Source: a virus
IMG/VR virus record: IMGVR_UViG_3300017963_002387
Span: 1-54,632 of that record
Length of the DNA: 54,632 bases
Strand: one strand, 5' to 3'
Both the position numbers and the translations under genes were made by a program. Below the pieces are notes generated by a model. That model was not told the origin of the DNA. It searched no databases and saw only the letters and a list, made by a program, of their open reading frames with translations. Below, one piece after another: positions 40,556 to 47,705 of the stretch (position 1 is the first letter of the stretch; every line of letters begins with the position of its first letter).

Positions 40556-40584
40556 TTGACAAGATTCTAGAATTCTGCTATAAT
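40556..40584 (+). promoter_or_regulatory. Rightward early promoter, copy 3
   Basis: TTGACA (40556-40561), 17 bp, TATAAT (40579-40584), again preceded by CGTGAATACCCC and with TTCTAGAATTCTGC in the spacer. Differs from copy 2 at very few positions across about 42 bp. Confidence 0.92.
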
Positions 40585-40638
40585 AAGGACGTGGCTGGGG
40601 GGATTCATAGGGGCGAAAGCCCGGAAAGGGGTTCGAAA

Positions 40639-40965
40639 ATGGGGAACACTGAGGTTCGGAAGCTGGAAAGCCTGGGGTTCGAAGCCGCCCGGAATCGGGA
40701 AGACCTTCAGGCCGGGGAACTTGTCACGGTCGAACTTGCGACCGGACGGGGATTCGTGAAGGCTTGCGCCCGGGTCCTTCGGGTTATGCCTGGGGACGAC
40801 GTTCAAATCAAGGTCGTCGGGCTTGAGGTCCCCTATCCTTATCACGTTGGCGACATTGTCGTCGTTCACGGCGAACACGTCGTCGACTGGGACGGAAACG
40901 ACGGCTGGAAGCCGGAACATGCCCAGGCTGTCCGGAACCTTCTGTCGAATTCGCGGAAAGCCTAG
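40639..40965 (+). CDS. Uncharacterised beta-rich protein, 108 aa
   Basis: ATG 40639, GGAAAGGGG upstream. TEVRKLESLGFEAARNREDLQAGELVTVELATGRGFVKACARVLRVMPGDDVQIKVVGLEVPYPYHVGDIVVVHGEHVVDWDG: small beta-barrel-like pattern. First gene of the third early operon. Unknown. Confidence 0.65.
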   Translation: MGNTEVRKLESLGFEAARNREDLQAGELVTVELATGRGFVKACARVLRVMPGDDVQIKVVGLEVPYPYHVGDIVVVHGEHVVDWDGNDGWKPEHAQAVRNLLSNSRKA

Positions 40966-40973
40966 ATCGAAAA

Positions 40974-40995
40974 GGGGGACCCGCAAGGGTCCCCC
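40974..40995 (+). promoter_or_regulatory. GNRA-tetraloop hairpin before the 126-aa gene
   Basis: 9-bp stem GGGGGACCC/GGGTCCCCC around GCAA, 8 nt after the stop of the previous gene and 17 nt before the next ATG, with AGGAAAGGA between. Identical to the copy at 34898. Confidence 0.75.
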
Positions 40996-41012
40996 AGGAA
41001 AGGATTCAGAAA

Positions 41013-41393
41013 ATGGAATTCGGGTTCAGACGCTGGGAAGACGGGAAGACTTGCGAACGATGCGCCGCCGAAATTCATTCCGGCTGGATCGTCGACGGGA
41101 AGACCTACGGTCCGACTTGCGGAATCGTCATTCTGAGGGAAGCCGGAATCAAGTTCCCGGACAAGTTTGGTCCCCTAGCATTCGACCCGGAAGCCATGTC
41201 CGAAGCTGTTCGGTTGAACGAATGGAAGAACGGTCGCTGGGTCCATTCCTATGAAGCCCGGGACGCCCATCGGAAGATCGTCGGGTCCGTCCCCTGGAAA
41301 ATCGCGCAAGCGATCGCCGCCGGAAAGACCGTCCGTTTGTCCGGCGAATCTATTCGAAGCTATGAAGCCGTCGTGAAAGGACTGAAGTCATGA
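41013..41393 (+). CDS. Cys-containing protein, 126 aa
   Basis: FGFRRWEDGKTCERCAAEIHSGWIVDGKTYGPTCGI gives a possible zinc site (C-x2-C ... H ... C). The second half is helical (AMSEAVRLNEWKNGRWVHSYEARDAHRKIVGSVPWKIAQAI) ending in a strand. First of four successive Cys-rich genes. Unknown family. Confidence 0.65.
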   Translation: MEFGFRRWEDGKTCERCAAEIHSGWIVDGKTYGPTCGIVILREAGIKFPDKFGPLAFDPEAMSEAVRLNEWKNGRWVHSYEARDAHRKIVGSVPWKIAQAIAAGKTVRLSGESIRSYEAVVKGLKS

Positions 41394-41620
41394 ATAACCC
41401 ATGGGCGAAACGTTGGAATAACCTTCATTCGACCGAACCGGACCCGGGGGAACGCGCGTTGGCGCGCCTGGAAGCCCAGGACGCCGAAGACGCCGGGACC
41501 CGCGCATGTGGCCTTTGCGGGGGAACCGCTTACTATCGTCCCGGGGTTGGGGCTTTTCAGTGTCCGAATTGTCGGGCTTTGTTGATCCGCGGAACCTGGG
41601 TCCCAAGATATCCGCGCTAA
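41390..41620 (+). CDS. Zinc-ribbon protein, 76 aa
   Basis: ATGA-coupled. Helical N-terminus then a ribbon with ACGLCGGTAYYRPGVGAFQCPNCRALLIRG, i.e. two C-x2-C knuckles 15 residues apart, like a RanBP or Com-type ribbon. Probably nucleic-acid or protein binding. Confidence 0.7.
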   Translation: MNNPWAKRWNNLHSTEPDPGERALARLEAQDAEDAGTRACGLCGGTAYYRPGVGAFQCPNCRALLIRGTWVPRYPR

Positions 41621-41626
41621 ACTAAA

Positions 41627-41646
41627 GGGGACCCGCAAGGGTCCCC
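41627..41646 (+). promoter_or_regulatory. GNRA-tetraloop hairpin before the 114-aa gene
   Basis: 8-bp stem GGGGACCC/GGGTCCCC with loop GCAA, starting 7 nt after a stop codon and followed by AGAAAGG and the ATG at 41662. Confidence 0.75.
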
Positions 41647-41661
41647 AGAAAGGTTGTGAAA

Positions 41662-42006
41662 ATGGCTGTCAAGCTGAAGGAAGTTCACTGTCCGGAATGT
41701 AATCAGGACGTCACGCCTGGACGGGTTGTCTTTCGTCACGGTCCCGGGCTGACAAGCGCGATCGATTCCTGCCCATTCTGTAACGCGCGCCTTCCCCGTC
41801 CGCCCAGCCCGCCGCTTTCTGAACGCGGACTGGCTGAAATCCTTATGTATCACGGATCGCGCGCCGCTGTCCAGGTTCTGATCGGGAAGGGGCTGAAGCT
41901 AGAAGACGCCGAAGCCCGGGTCGACGTGATTCACGAACGCATGGCGGACGGCTGTTTCCTGTCGGACTTTTCGTCCGCGATCATAGTCGAAGGGACAGGG
42001 ACATGA
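41662..42006 (+). CDS. Zinc-ribbon protein, 114 aa
   Basis: ATG 41662 (AGAAAGG upstream, better spaced than a GTG six bases earlier). Two knuckles CPECNQ and CPFCNA 29 residues apart, then a Pro-rich linker PRPPSPPLSERG and a helical part GLAEILMYHGSRAAVQVLIGKGLKLEDAEARVDVIHERM. Third in the Cys-rich run. Confidence 0.68.
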   Translation: MAVKLKEVHCPECNQDVTPGRVVFRHGPGLTSAIDSCPFCNARLPRPPSPPLSERGLAEILMYHGSRAAVQVLIGKGLKLEDAEARVDVIHERMADGCFLSDFSSAIIVEGTGT

Positions 42007-42440
42007 AGGACCATTCGCCGGAATGCTTGGCTGAACTTCAACGCCGGGAAGCCTTGCGCGAAGCTTACACGATCGCATGGCCCGATCACTGTGAACACTG
42101 TAAGGGCTGGGGTCAGTTCTGCTATTCCTACGATCCCAGCCCAGCCGGGGTTTCCCTTGCGCCCGGAAAGCTGATCGACTGTGATCCCTGTCCGGAATGC
42201 GCCGAAAAAGGTCGCTGTCCCCGTTGCGGGTCCGTTGCCGTTTCCCCTGAAGGGGACGAATGCTTCCGTTGCGGCTGGAACCTGGACGCCGAAGGAATGC
42301 CGCCGCCCGCGGAATGCACATGCTGGGCTGAAGGCTGGGAACGGGAAATCGCCCGGGTCGAACTGTACGCCGAAGATGACTGGGTCGAAGACTTGGGCGA
42401 ACAAGTAAACTGGGATTTCTATTTCGATCGGGGATACTGA
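42003..42440 (+). CDS. Cys-rich multi-knuckle protein, 145 aa
   Basis: Fourth of the run. Contains CEHCKGWGQFC, CDPCPECAEKGRCPRCGSV, ECFRCGWNL and ECTCW: about twelve Cys, enough for three zinc sites, resembling DnaJ-type zinc fingers. ATGA overlap upstream; the tail is acidic (YAEDDWVEDLGEQVNWDFYFD). Likely a protein- or nucleic-acid-binding adaptor. Confidence 0.68.
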   Translation: MKDHSPECLAELQRREALREAYTIAWPDHCEHCKGWGQFCYSYDPSPAGVSLAPGKLIDCDPCPECAEKGRCPRCGSVAVSPEGDECFRCGWNLDAEGMPPPAECTCWAEGWEREIARVELYAEDDWVEDLGEQVNWDFYFDRGY

Positions 42441-42686
42441 ATGCCAAAGCTGGATCCGGACTTCTTCAGACGCTTTTCCGAAACCCGGCTGGAAGACGTC
42501 CTGAAGGATTTCCAGGGGGAAGCCGAAGAAGTCGCGGCATGGACCTATGCGGTCGCGGCTTCCCCAAAGTTCCGCCTGGATCCACAACAGATCGCGAACC
42601 TTGCGATCCTTGCATTCGCCGTCGGATCTGAACTAACCCGCAAACGAATGGAATTTGAAAACCTTATGGAAGGAATGAGAGAATGA
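42441..42686 (+). CDS. Small helical protein, 81 aa
   Basis: DPDFFRRFSETRLEDVLKDFQGEAEEVAAWTYAVAASPKFRLDPQQIANLAILAFAVGSELTRKRMEFENLMEGM. Starts directly after the previous stop. No family. Confidence 0.6.
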   Translation: MPKLDPDFFRRFSETRLEDVLKDFQGEAEEVAAWTYAVAASPKFRLDPQQIANLAILAFAVGSELTRKRMEFENLMEGMRE

Positions 42687-42874
42687 ACGCAAAGCTGATC
42701 GCGAACCTTGTCCTTACGATCTTTGTTTCGTCCGCCGCCGCATGGCTGTACTGGGAACTGACCCGGGACCGCGAAAAGGCGATCATAACGTTTCTGATCG
42801 TCGCGCCATGCGCCGCCCTGATTATCGCTTCCTGTCAAGCCGCGTCAAAAGTTGACAGCGATCGGGGAAGATGA
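42683..42874 (+). CDS. Two-helix membrane protein, 63 aa
   Basis: ATGA-coupled. Helices LIANLVLTIFVSSAAAWLYWEL and AIITFLIVAPCAALIIASCQA separated by TRDREK; basic end. Its last codons contain the next promoter. Confidence 0.65.
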   Translation: MNAKLIANLVLTIFVSSAAAWLYWELTRDREKAIITFLIVAPCAALIIASCQAASKVDSDRGR

Positions 42875-42880
42875 TATACT
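42852..42880 (+). promoter_or_regulatory. Promoter inside the end of the 63-aa gene
   Basis: TTGACA (42852-42857), 17 bp, TATACT (42875-42880). It drives the structured non-coding stretch and the replication operon. The boxes equal those of the moron promoter at 25059. Confidence 0.82.
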
Positions 42881-43067
42881 GTGCATGCCGTTAGGGGAAA
42901 GCGGCTGGAAAACACAAAAGCAAAAATCAATACTGCTATTATCGGACCCTGGGTCCGTTCGGCATGGCGGGATCGTCCTTTTGTGTTTTCCAACGATCGA
43001 CTTTCCCCCCAACCGCCATGCTGAACGAAGCCGGGGTCCTTTTTGTTCCCCCAGGGGAAAGGAAGCC
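42881..43067 (+). ncRNA. Structured non-coding RNA region upstream of the replication operon
   Basis: About 187 nt without its own gene. A perfect 15-bp inverted repeat TGGAAAACACAAAAG (42906) / CTTTTGTGTTTTCCA (42978) encloses a short dyad CGGACCC-T-GGGTCCG (42943). CATGCCG (42884) can pair with CGGCATG (42960), and the overlapping CATGGCGG (42963) can pair with CCGCCATG (43013); these two exclude each other and cross the long helix. Downstream lie a TTCCCC-GGGGAA palindrome and the ribosome binding site. It could be a trans-acting small RNA or a switching leader. Confidence 0.65.
43046..43059. repeat. TTCCCC-CA-GGGGAA palindrome, copy 6
   Basis: At the end of the structured non-coding stretch, 8 nt before the T5orf172 ATG; overlaps its ribosome binding site. 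CA on the transcribed strand. Confidence 0.8.
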
Positions 43068-43331
43068 ATGCCGACTATAACGACAAGGTTGTATTTGTTC
43101 AAAGCTGGGCCGTTCTTCAAGATCGGCTTTTCCCGGGACGTGAAAGCCAGACTTCGAACGATCGCTTCGAACTGTCCCCTTCCGGTCGAACTTGTCTGTT
43201 CCCTTCCGGAAGGTCTTTCTTCGAAAGAAACCGAAAGACGGCTTCATAAACGCTTCAGAACAAAGCGGGTCCGGGGGGAATGGTTCCGCCTAGATCCTGA
43301 AGACGTCGAATTCATAAAGGGGTTGTCATGA
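43068..43331 (+). CDS. T5orf172/GIY-YIG-like small nuclease
   Basis: 87 aa from ATG 43068 (GGGGAAAGGAAGCC upstream). The frame is open through the non-coding stretch but that part is not protein-like. TTRLYLFKAGPFFKIGFSRDVKARLRTIASNCPLPVELV then ETERRLHKRFRTKRVRGEWFRL match the T5orf172 domain, a GIY-YIG relative (YLF, KIGFS, Arg, then ETERRLHKRF, GEWF). It is coupled to the replication initiator by ATGA. May cut or only bind DNA. Confidence 0.8.
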   Translation: MPTITTRLYLFKAGPFFKIGFSRDVKARLRTIASNCPLPVELVCSLPEGLSSKETERRLHKRFRTKRVRGEWFRLDPEDVEFIKGLS

Positions 43332-44503
43332 CAATAAGCGGATTTCAGGGATTCGCGCCGCCGGAACAGAACTGGACAAAACTTCCAAACGTCCTAATCG
43401 AAGCCTTCCCCATGATTACGTCGCTGGGGGAACTGAAGGTCCTTTTATACGTCCTTCGACATACATGGGGCTTTCAGGAATTCGACCCAGAACCGAAGAA
43501 AATCACGATCGACGAATTCGAACATGGCCGAAAGCGCCGGGACGGGTCCCGGCTGGATTCAGGAACCGGGCTGTCAAAGAACACGATCCTTGACGGGCTG
43601 GAACGCGCCGAAGCCCATGGCTTTCTTCTGATCGAAGTCGACGATTCGGACGCCGCCCGGATCAAGAAATCCTATTGTCTGAACATGTTAGGGGTTCAGA
43701 AGTTGAACCCCGCTGTTCAGAAGTTGAACCCCGGGGGTTCAAAAGTTGAACAGCGATCAGAGAAAGAAACCATAGAAAGAAAAGAAAGAAAGACCGCGGC
43801 TTCGCCGCGTCCCCCTTCCGGGGGTTCGCGTTCCGCGTCCATTTCAGATCCTGATTCAGACGGAATCTATACAGCGAACATGATCGACGAATCCGACGAA
43901 ATGATCGGCTGTCCGGCATGCGGGGAAGATATCGACATTCGCGCCCAGCCGAACAGCCGGGGGACCTGTCCGGGTTGCGGGGTTGGGATTCGCATTCGGG
44001 ACCCGCATGGACGCGTAATCAAGAAAGGAAAACGATCCCTTCAGACGCTGGGCATGTTTCCAGACAGCCCGCCATGGGCGAAAGTGATCCAGCTTCGCGG
44101 AAATCAAGTTCCGGACTGTAGGGCTATTCACGACGTCGATCCGGACATGTTCTGGGAATGTATCGAATGGGCAAATGACAAGGTCCGCGCCGCGGAAATG
44201 CCGCCAAACCGTCTGATTTCCGCGGCTTTAGGCTGGGCACAAAAACGATTACGAAATGCCGAATCCGAACAGCGTCGCTTCATTCAGGGAAACCCCTGGG
44301 AAATGACAGCCGGGGAACGCCTGGACTTCTGGGCTTCATGGCTTCCGGCTTTATACGTCCTTCCTGAAGACAAGGTCGCTGAACTTGCCGCCGAAATGGG
44401 GCTTCAGAAACGGGGGGATCTATGGTACAATAGGAACGGGGACCTGTTGGATCCGGAAACGCATTCTGTAGACTGGAAGGAATCGCCCGAATGGAAGCAG
44501 TAA
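43328..44503 (+). CDS. Replication initiation protein with winged-helix N-terminus and internal zinc ribbon
   Basis: 391 aa. Residues 10-120 are a winged-helix DNA-binding domain of the phage replication type (NWTKLPNVLIEAFPMITSLGELKVLLYVLRHTWGF, LSKNTILDGLERAEAHGFL). GVQKLNPAVQKLNPGGSKVEQ encodes the iterons. About 190-220 is a zinc ribbon (CPACGEDIDIRAQPNSRGTCPGCG), and the C-terminus has FWECIEWANDKVRAAEMPPNRLISAALGW and FWASWLPALYVLPEDKV. It precedes the helicase and overlaps it by 13 nt, so it probably binds the origin and loads DnaB (lambda O-like role). Confidence 0.8.
   Translation: MTISGFQGFAPPEQNWTKLPNVLIEAFPMITSLGELKVLLYVLRHTWGFQEFDPEPKKITIDEFEHGRKRRDGSRLDSGTGLSKNTILDGLERAEAHGFLLIEVDDSDAARIKKSYCLNMLGVQKLNPAVQKLNPGGSKVEQRSEKETIERKERKTAASPRPPSGGSRSASISDPDSDGIYTANMIDESDEMIGCPACGEDIDIRAQPNSRGTCPGCGVGIRIRDPHGRVIKKGKRSLQTLGMFPDSPPWAKVIQLRGNQVPDCRAIHDVDPDMFWECIEWANDKVRAAEMPPNRLISAALGWAQKRLRNAESEQRRFIQGNPWEMTAGERLDFWASWLPALYVLPEDKVAELAAEMGLQKRGDLWYNRNGDLLDPETHSVDWKESPEWKQ
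43694..43796 (+). other. Candidate replication origin: three iterons plus purine-rich tract
   Basis: GTTCAGAAGTTGAAC at 43694-43708 and 43715-43729 and GTTCAAAAGTTGAAC at 43737-43751 are three 15-bp partly palindromic repeats spaced 21 and 22 bp (two helical turns). They are followed by an A/G-rich tract (43762-43796, GAAAGAAAGACC-type). Iterons within the initiator gene followed by an A-rich melting region are the layout of lambda ori in gene O. Functional status is inference. Confidence 0.75.
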
Positions 44504-45903
44504 AGCCGTCTGAAAAGCTGATCAATGTCCCTATGGAACAAGCCCTGTTGGGGGACATGCTGATCGATCCCGATGCGATCGGGAAAGCCCTGGAAATCGT
44601 ATCCGCCGAAGACTTTCATGTCGGAAGCCATGCCCGCCTGTTCGAAGCCCTGAAGCGACTTCACGATCAACAATCTAGGATCGACGTTCAGATTATCGCC
44701 GACGAAATGGGGGACGATCTGAAGGAACTGGGGACGGATCCCGGGGGTCGCGGGATCGCGTACATGACATGGATCATAGGAAAGACGCCCAGCGCCATGC
44801 ATGTGCGCGAACATGCCCGGGTTGTGAACAGGCTGTCGACCCTTCGAAGAATGGTCCGGGTTGCCGGACAGATCGCCAAAGCCGCTTATGAAGACCGGGA
44901 AGAGCTTGACGAACTGTTCGGAAAAGCCCGCCGCTGGCTTGACAGCATTCGCCCGGAAGCGTCCCATGACGACGCGATTCTGTACTGGCTGGAATCACTG
45001 TCCCTGTTTGTCGACCTTCAGCTTGAACGCAAAGCCGACGAAATCGCCCGGGAAGAAGGCGAACAGTTCTGGATCGACTTTCCATGGAAAGGGGTAAAAC
45101 AGCTTGTTTCGCATCTTCGCGCCGGGACGCTTTGCGCGATCGCGGCTGAACCGGGGGTTGGAAAGACGTCGTTCATGGAACAAGCCGCGGAACACTGGGC
45201 GAAACAGGGGATCCGTGTCGTCTTCTTCCACTTGGAACTGAACCATGCGATCATGATCGACCGCCGGACCTGTCGACATTCCGGGGTCCCCATGGAAGCC
45301 CTAGAACGCGGGGATATGCCGGACGCCGCGCTAAAGGCGATCGACAGCATGAAGCCCTGGGCTGGGGGGATCACGTATGTTCATAGTCCCCGCTGGTCCG
45401 CCGCCCGGATCGCCCGGACCGCCCGGACCCTTCACAGCAAGGGGCTTTGCGACATTGTCATTGTCGATTACCTTCAAAAGCTTCGCCTGGACTATGAACA
45501 TGGGGCTGTACGCGCCCAGGCTTTGGGGGACGCGATCGAACTTCTGAAATCGTCCGCGGAACAGTTGGGGATCCCGTATGTGATCGGATCCCAGTTTTCC
45601 AAAGGAAGCCGCGACAAGAAAATCAAAACGTCCGACGATATCCGCGATACGGGGGAACTGGAAGACAAGGCGAACGTCATGTTCATGCTGGATCGACAGC
45701 GCGCGTCAAAGAACATGCCGGACCTTGACATTCGGGAAGGGGATCGGGGACCCAGCGCGACCCTTCGCGCCGACAAAAATACACTGGGGAAAACGGGGTC
45801 CTGTTCACTTCGATTCGAAGGGGACCGCTTCCGCTTTATGGATTCGGGACCGCCGATCATGGACAGCCCGCCGCCGGAAGAAAGGGAAGACCTTCCATGG
45901 TAA
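44491..45903 (+). CDS. dnaB: Replicative DnaB-like helicase
   Basis: 470 aa. N-terminal domain EQALLGDMLIDPDAIGKALEIVSAEDFHV, linker, then RecA-type core: Walker A AAEPGVGKTSF (about 218-228), FFHLELNHAIMIDRRTCRHSG (helicase H1a/H2 equivalents), Walker B DIVIVDYLQKLRL, IPYVIGSQFSKGSRDKK (Arg finger region), DIRDTGELEDKANVMFMLDR. Hexameric 5'-3' helicase at the fork; its loader is probably the preceding initiator. Confidence 0.95.
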   Translation: MEAVKPSEKLINVPMEQALLGDMLIDPDAIGKALEIVSAEDFHVGSHARLFEALKRLHDQQSRIDVQIIADEMGDDLKELGTDPGGRGIAYMTWIIGKTPSAMHVREHARVVNRLSTLRRMVRVAGQIAKAAYEDREELDELFGKARRWLDSIRPEASHDDAILYWLESLSLFVDLQLERKADEIAREEGEQFWIDFPWKGVKQLVSHLRAGTLCAIAAEPGVGKTSFMEQAAEHWAKQGIRVVFFHLELNHAIMIDRRTCRHSGVPMEALERGDMPDAALKAIDSMKPWAGGITYVHSPRWSAARIARTARTLHSKGLCDIVIVDYLQKLRLDYEHGAVRAQALGDAIELLKSSAEQLGIPYVIGSQFSKGSRDKKIKTSDDIRDTGELEDKANVMFMLDRQRASKNMPDLDIREGDRGPSATLRADKNTLGKTGSCSLRFEGDRFRFMDSGPPIMDSPPPEEREDLPW

Positions 45904-46088
45904 CAGCGAAGCTATCCGCGATCCACCCTGTAGAAGACGGCTGGAATCTGAGCTATTGCGTCGCGACCGGGGAACATTTGCTATACGTTCATGTTGACGG
46001 CGAAGACGTTCAGATCGACGCGCCATGGGAAAAGCTGGAAGACGCCGCGATCGCGCGCGCCATGGACGTCCTGGGCGAAACAATATGA
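45897..46088 (+). CDS. Small protein after helicase, 63 aa
   Basis: ATG 45897 inside the helicase stop (ATGGTAA). TAKLSAIHPVEDGWNLSYCVATGEHLLYVHVDGEDVQIDAPWEKLEDAAIARAMDVLG. Beta strands then a helix. Unknown. Confidence 0.6.
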   Translation: MVTAKLSAIHPVEDGWNLSYCVATGEHLLYVHVDGEDVQIDAPWEKLEDAAIARAMDVLGETI

Positions 46089-46354
46089 TCGCCTGTTACG
46101 AAGGATATGAGGTCGTGGAATCTTTGGTGTATGGTCAAAGACCGCGCGCCAAGTTCACGATGCATGGACCGAAGGGATCATGTACGGTAATTTGCGTCGT
46201 ATCCTGGGACCTGTTCGATCTTGTCGAAGCCGGGGACCCGGTCATAATTGATTCCATGGCGAAAATGGCAATTATGGAATACGAAGAAACGGACCCGCCC
46301 GCGATCCATAATACGGGACGTCTGTTCAGCGCATCGGGAAAGGACCCGGCATGA
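46085..46354 (+). CDS. Uncharacterised protein, 89 aa
   Basis: ATGA-coupled. IACYEGYEVVESLVYGQRPRAKFTMHGPKGSCTVICVVSWDLFDLVEAGDPVIIDSMAKMAIMEYEE: small beta-barrel-like. Sits between helicase and methyltransferase. Unknown. Confidence 0.6.
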   Translation: MIACYEGYEVVESLVYGQRPRAKFTMHGPKGSCTVICVVSWDLFDLVEAGDPVIIDSMAKMAIMEYEETDPPAIHNTGRLFSASGKDPA

Positions 46355-47073
46355 AGTTCGATCACATAATCGCCGATCCGAACTGGCATTACAATCAGCG
46401 CCTGAACGAAGGGTTCGGGGGGACCCGGACAAAGTTCGGGAACGGGGCTGAAGGGCATTATAACCTATCGGGACTTGACGAAATCTGTTCCATGCCAGTC
46501 CCGGAAATCATGGCCGACGACTGTTTCGTTCACTTATGGACAACGGGTCCCCATTTCTTCGACGCCGGACCCGTCCTGGAAGCCTGGGGCTGTACGCCTA
46601 TAACGTTGGAATTCGTCTGGGTCAAGCTGACAAAAGGGTTTCTGGAAGAGGTTCGATCGAAACCGCTGTTCGTCGCGGATCTGATTCAGCGCCGGAACCT
46701 TCATGATCTGTTGGTCCGCGGAATCCATAAGCGCCCGGGGCATTACACGGCTTCGAACGCTGAACTGGTCGTTCTGGGAAAGAAAGGGAAGCCGTCGCTT
46801 CCTGAAGTGAAAATGTTCCCCCAGGTTTTCTTTACGGTCCCGGGGGACCATTCCGAAAAGCCCGACAACGTTCATGAATATGTAGAAGCCGCATATCCGG
46901 GGCAAAGATACGCTGAACTGTACGCCCGCCGCATGCGCCCAGGCTGGGTAACGCTGGGGAACGAAGTCCCGGGACAAGACGGGATCGACATGCGCGATTC
47001 GATCCCCTATATCGGTAGGGCAAAGGAACCGCGGATTTCCGAACTGTTGGAATTGCTTGACGAAAGGATCTGA
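46351..47073 (+). CDS. MT-A70 family adenine methyltransferase with DPNW motif
   Basis: 240 aa. HIIADPNWHYNQRLN carries the catalytic motif as DPNW (residues 9-12) instead of the usual DPPW, then GHYNLSGLDEICSMPVPEIMADDCFVHLWTTGPHFFDA, LEFVWVKLTKG, GIHKRPGHYTASNAELVVLGKKG and HSEKPDNVHEYVEAAYPGQRYAELYARR, all family hallmarks. It should place N6-methyl groups on adenine in DNA, protecting the phage or marking its DNA. The P-to-N change is a conservative member of the (D/N/S)PP(Y/F/W) group but lies in the key position. Confidence 0.85.
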   Translation: MKFDHIIADPNWHYNQRLNEGFGGTRTKFGNGAEGHYNLSGLDEICSMPVPEIMADDCFVHLWTTGPHFFDAGPVLEAWGCTPITLEFVWVKLTKGFLEEVRSKPLFVADLIQRRNLHDLLVRGIHKRPGHYTASNAELVVLGKKGKPSLPEVKMFPQVFFTVPGDHSEKPDNVHEYVEAAYPGQRYAELYARRMRPGWVTLGNEVPGQDGIDMRDSIPYIGRAKEPRISELLELLDERI

Positions 47074-47074
47074 C

Positions 47075-47503
47075 ATGAAAATCGAACAATCCGCAAGCGA
47101 AAGCATGATCGAAGAATTCCGCTGTCACTATCGCGCCCTGTATGGGGAACAGGCTGAACGAAGCCTGTTTCTAATGTATCGAACGTCCATGTTTCACATG
47201 ACCCGCCTGGACCGGAAGGACGCGCCGATCCAGGACTTTTCCTGGGAACAATTCGTCCAGGAACTGTTGTCGCTTCGCATTTGCCGAATCGAACATGAAG
47301 ATCAAGTCGGATTACACAAGCCGATCAACCTTCGGTTCCGCCCGCGCCGATCTTGCCTGAACTGTGAATCCATTCGCCGGGGTCTTCTTCCCGCGAACAA
47401 AACGTATTGCAAACGGGACCCGACGAAAGAACGATCGGAAGCCGAATCCGCTGAACTGATATGCGACCTATGGGAAGGAAGCCATGAAGAAAGCAAAGAC
47501 TGA
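47075..47503 (+). CDS. Uncharacterised protein, 142 aa
   Basis: ATG 47075 preceded by AAAGGATCTGAC. IEQSASESMIEEFRCHYRALYGEQAERSLFLMYRTS then FSWEQFVQELLSLRICRIEHEDQ, and a Cys set RSCLNCESIRRGLLPANKTYC. Helical with one likely zinc site. Unknown. Confidence 0.6.
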   Translation: MKIEQSASESMIEEFRCHYRALYGEQAERSLFLMYRTSMFHMTRLDRKDAPIQDFSWEQFVQELLSLRICRIEHEDQVGLHKPINLRFRPRRSCLNCESIRRGLLPANKTYCKRDPTKERSEAESAELICDLWEGSHEESKD

Positions 47504-47705
47504 AGTCGAAGTTCGGGTTCACTATGCGGGTTGGCTGGGATACGACGGACCGCCGCGCGCCATTTTCGCGATCGAAGTCGGGGGGACGTCCCAGGACCCT
47601 GTAAAGCTTCCATGCGCGCGCGAACCTAAACCGGAAGAGGTTCAGGGGTTGGAAGCGATCGTCATGAAGAAAGTAATCGCATGCCTGAACAAGCCGACTT
47701 CCTAG
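47484..47705 (+). CDS. Small protein, 73 aa
   Basis: KKAKTEVEVRVHYAGWLGYDGPPRAIFAIEVGGTSQDPVKL then EEVQGLEAIVMKKVIACLNK. Starts inside the end of the previous gene, overlaps the next by 25 nt. Unknown. Confidence 0.6.
   Translation: MKKAKTEVEVRVHYAGWLGYDGPPRAIFAIEVGGTSQDPVKLPCAREPKPEEVQGLEAIVMKKVIACLNKPTS

Noticed and set aside
42852-43067. N-terminal extension of the T5orf172 protein through the non-coding stretch
   Set aside because: The frame is open, but it would start on the promoter itself and the composition is unlike protein, whereas ATG 43068 has a strong ribosome binding site and begins the domain.
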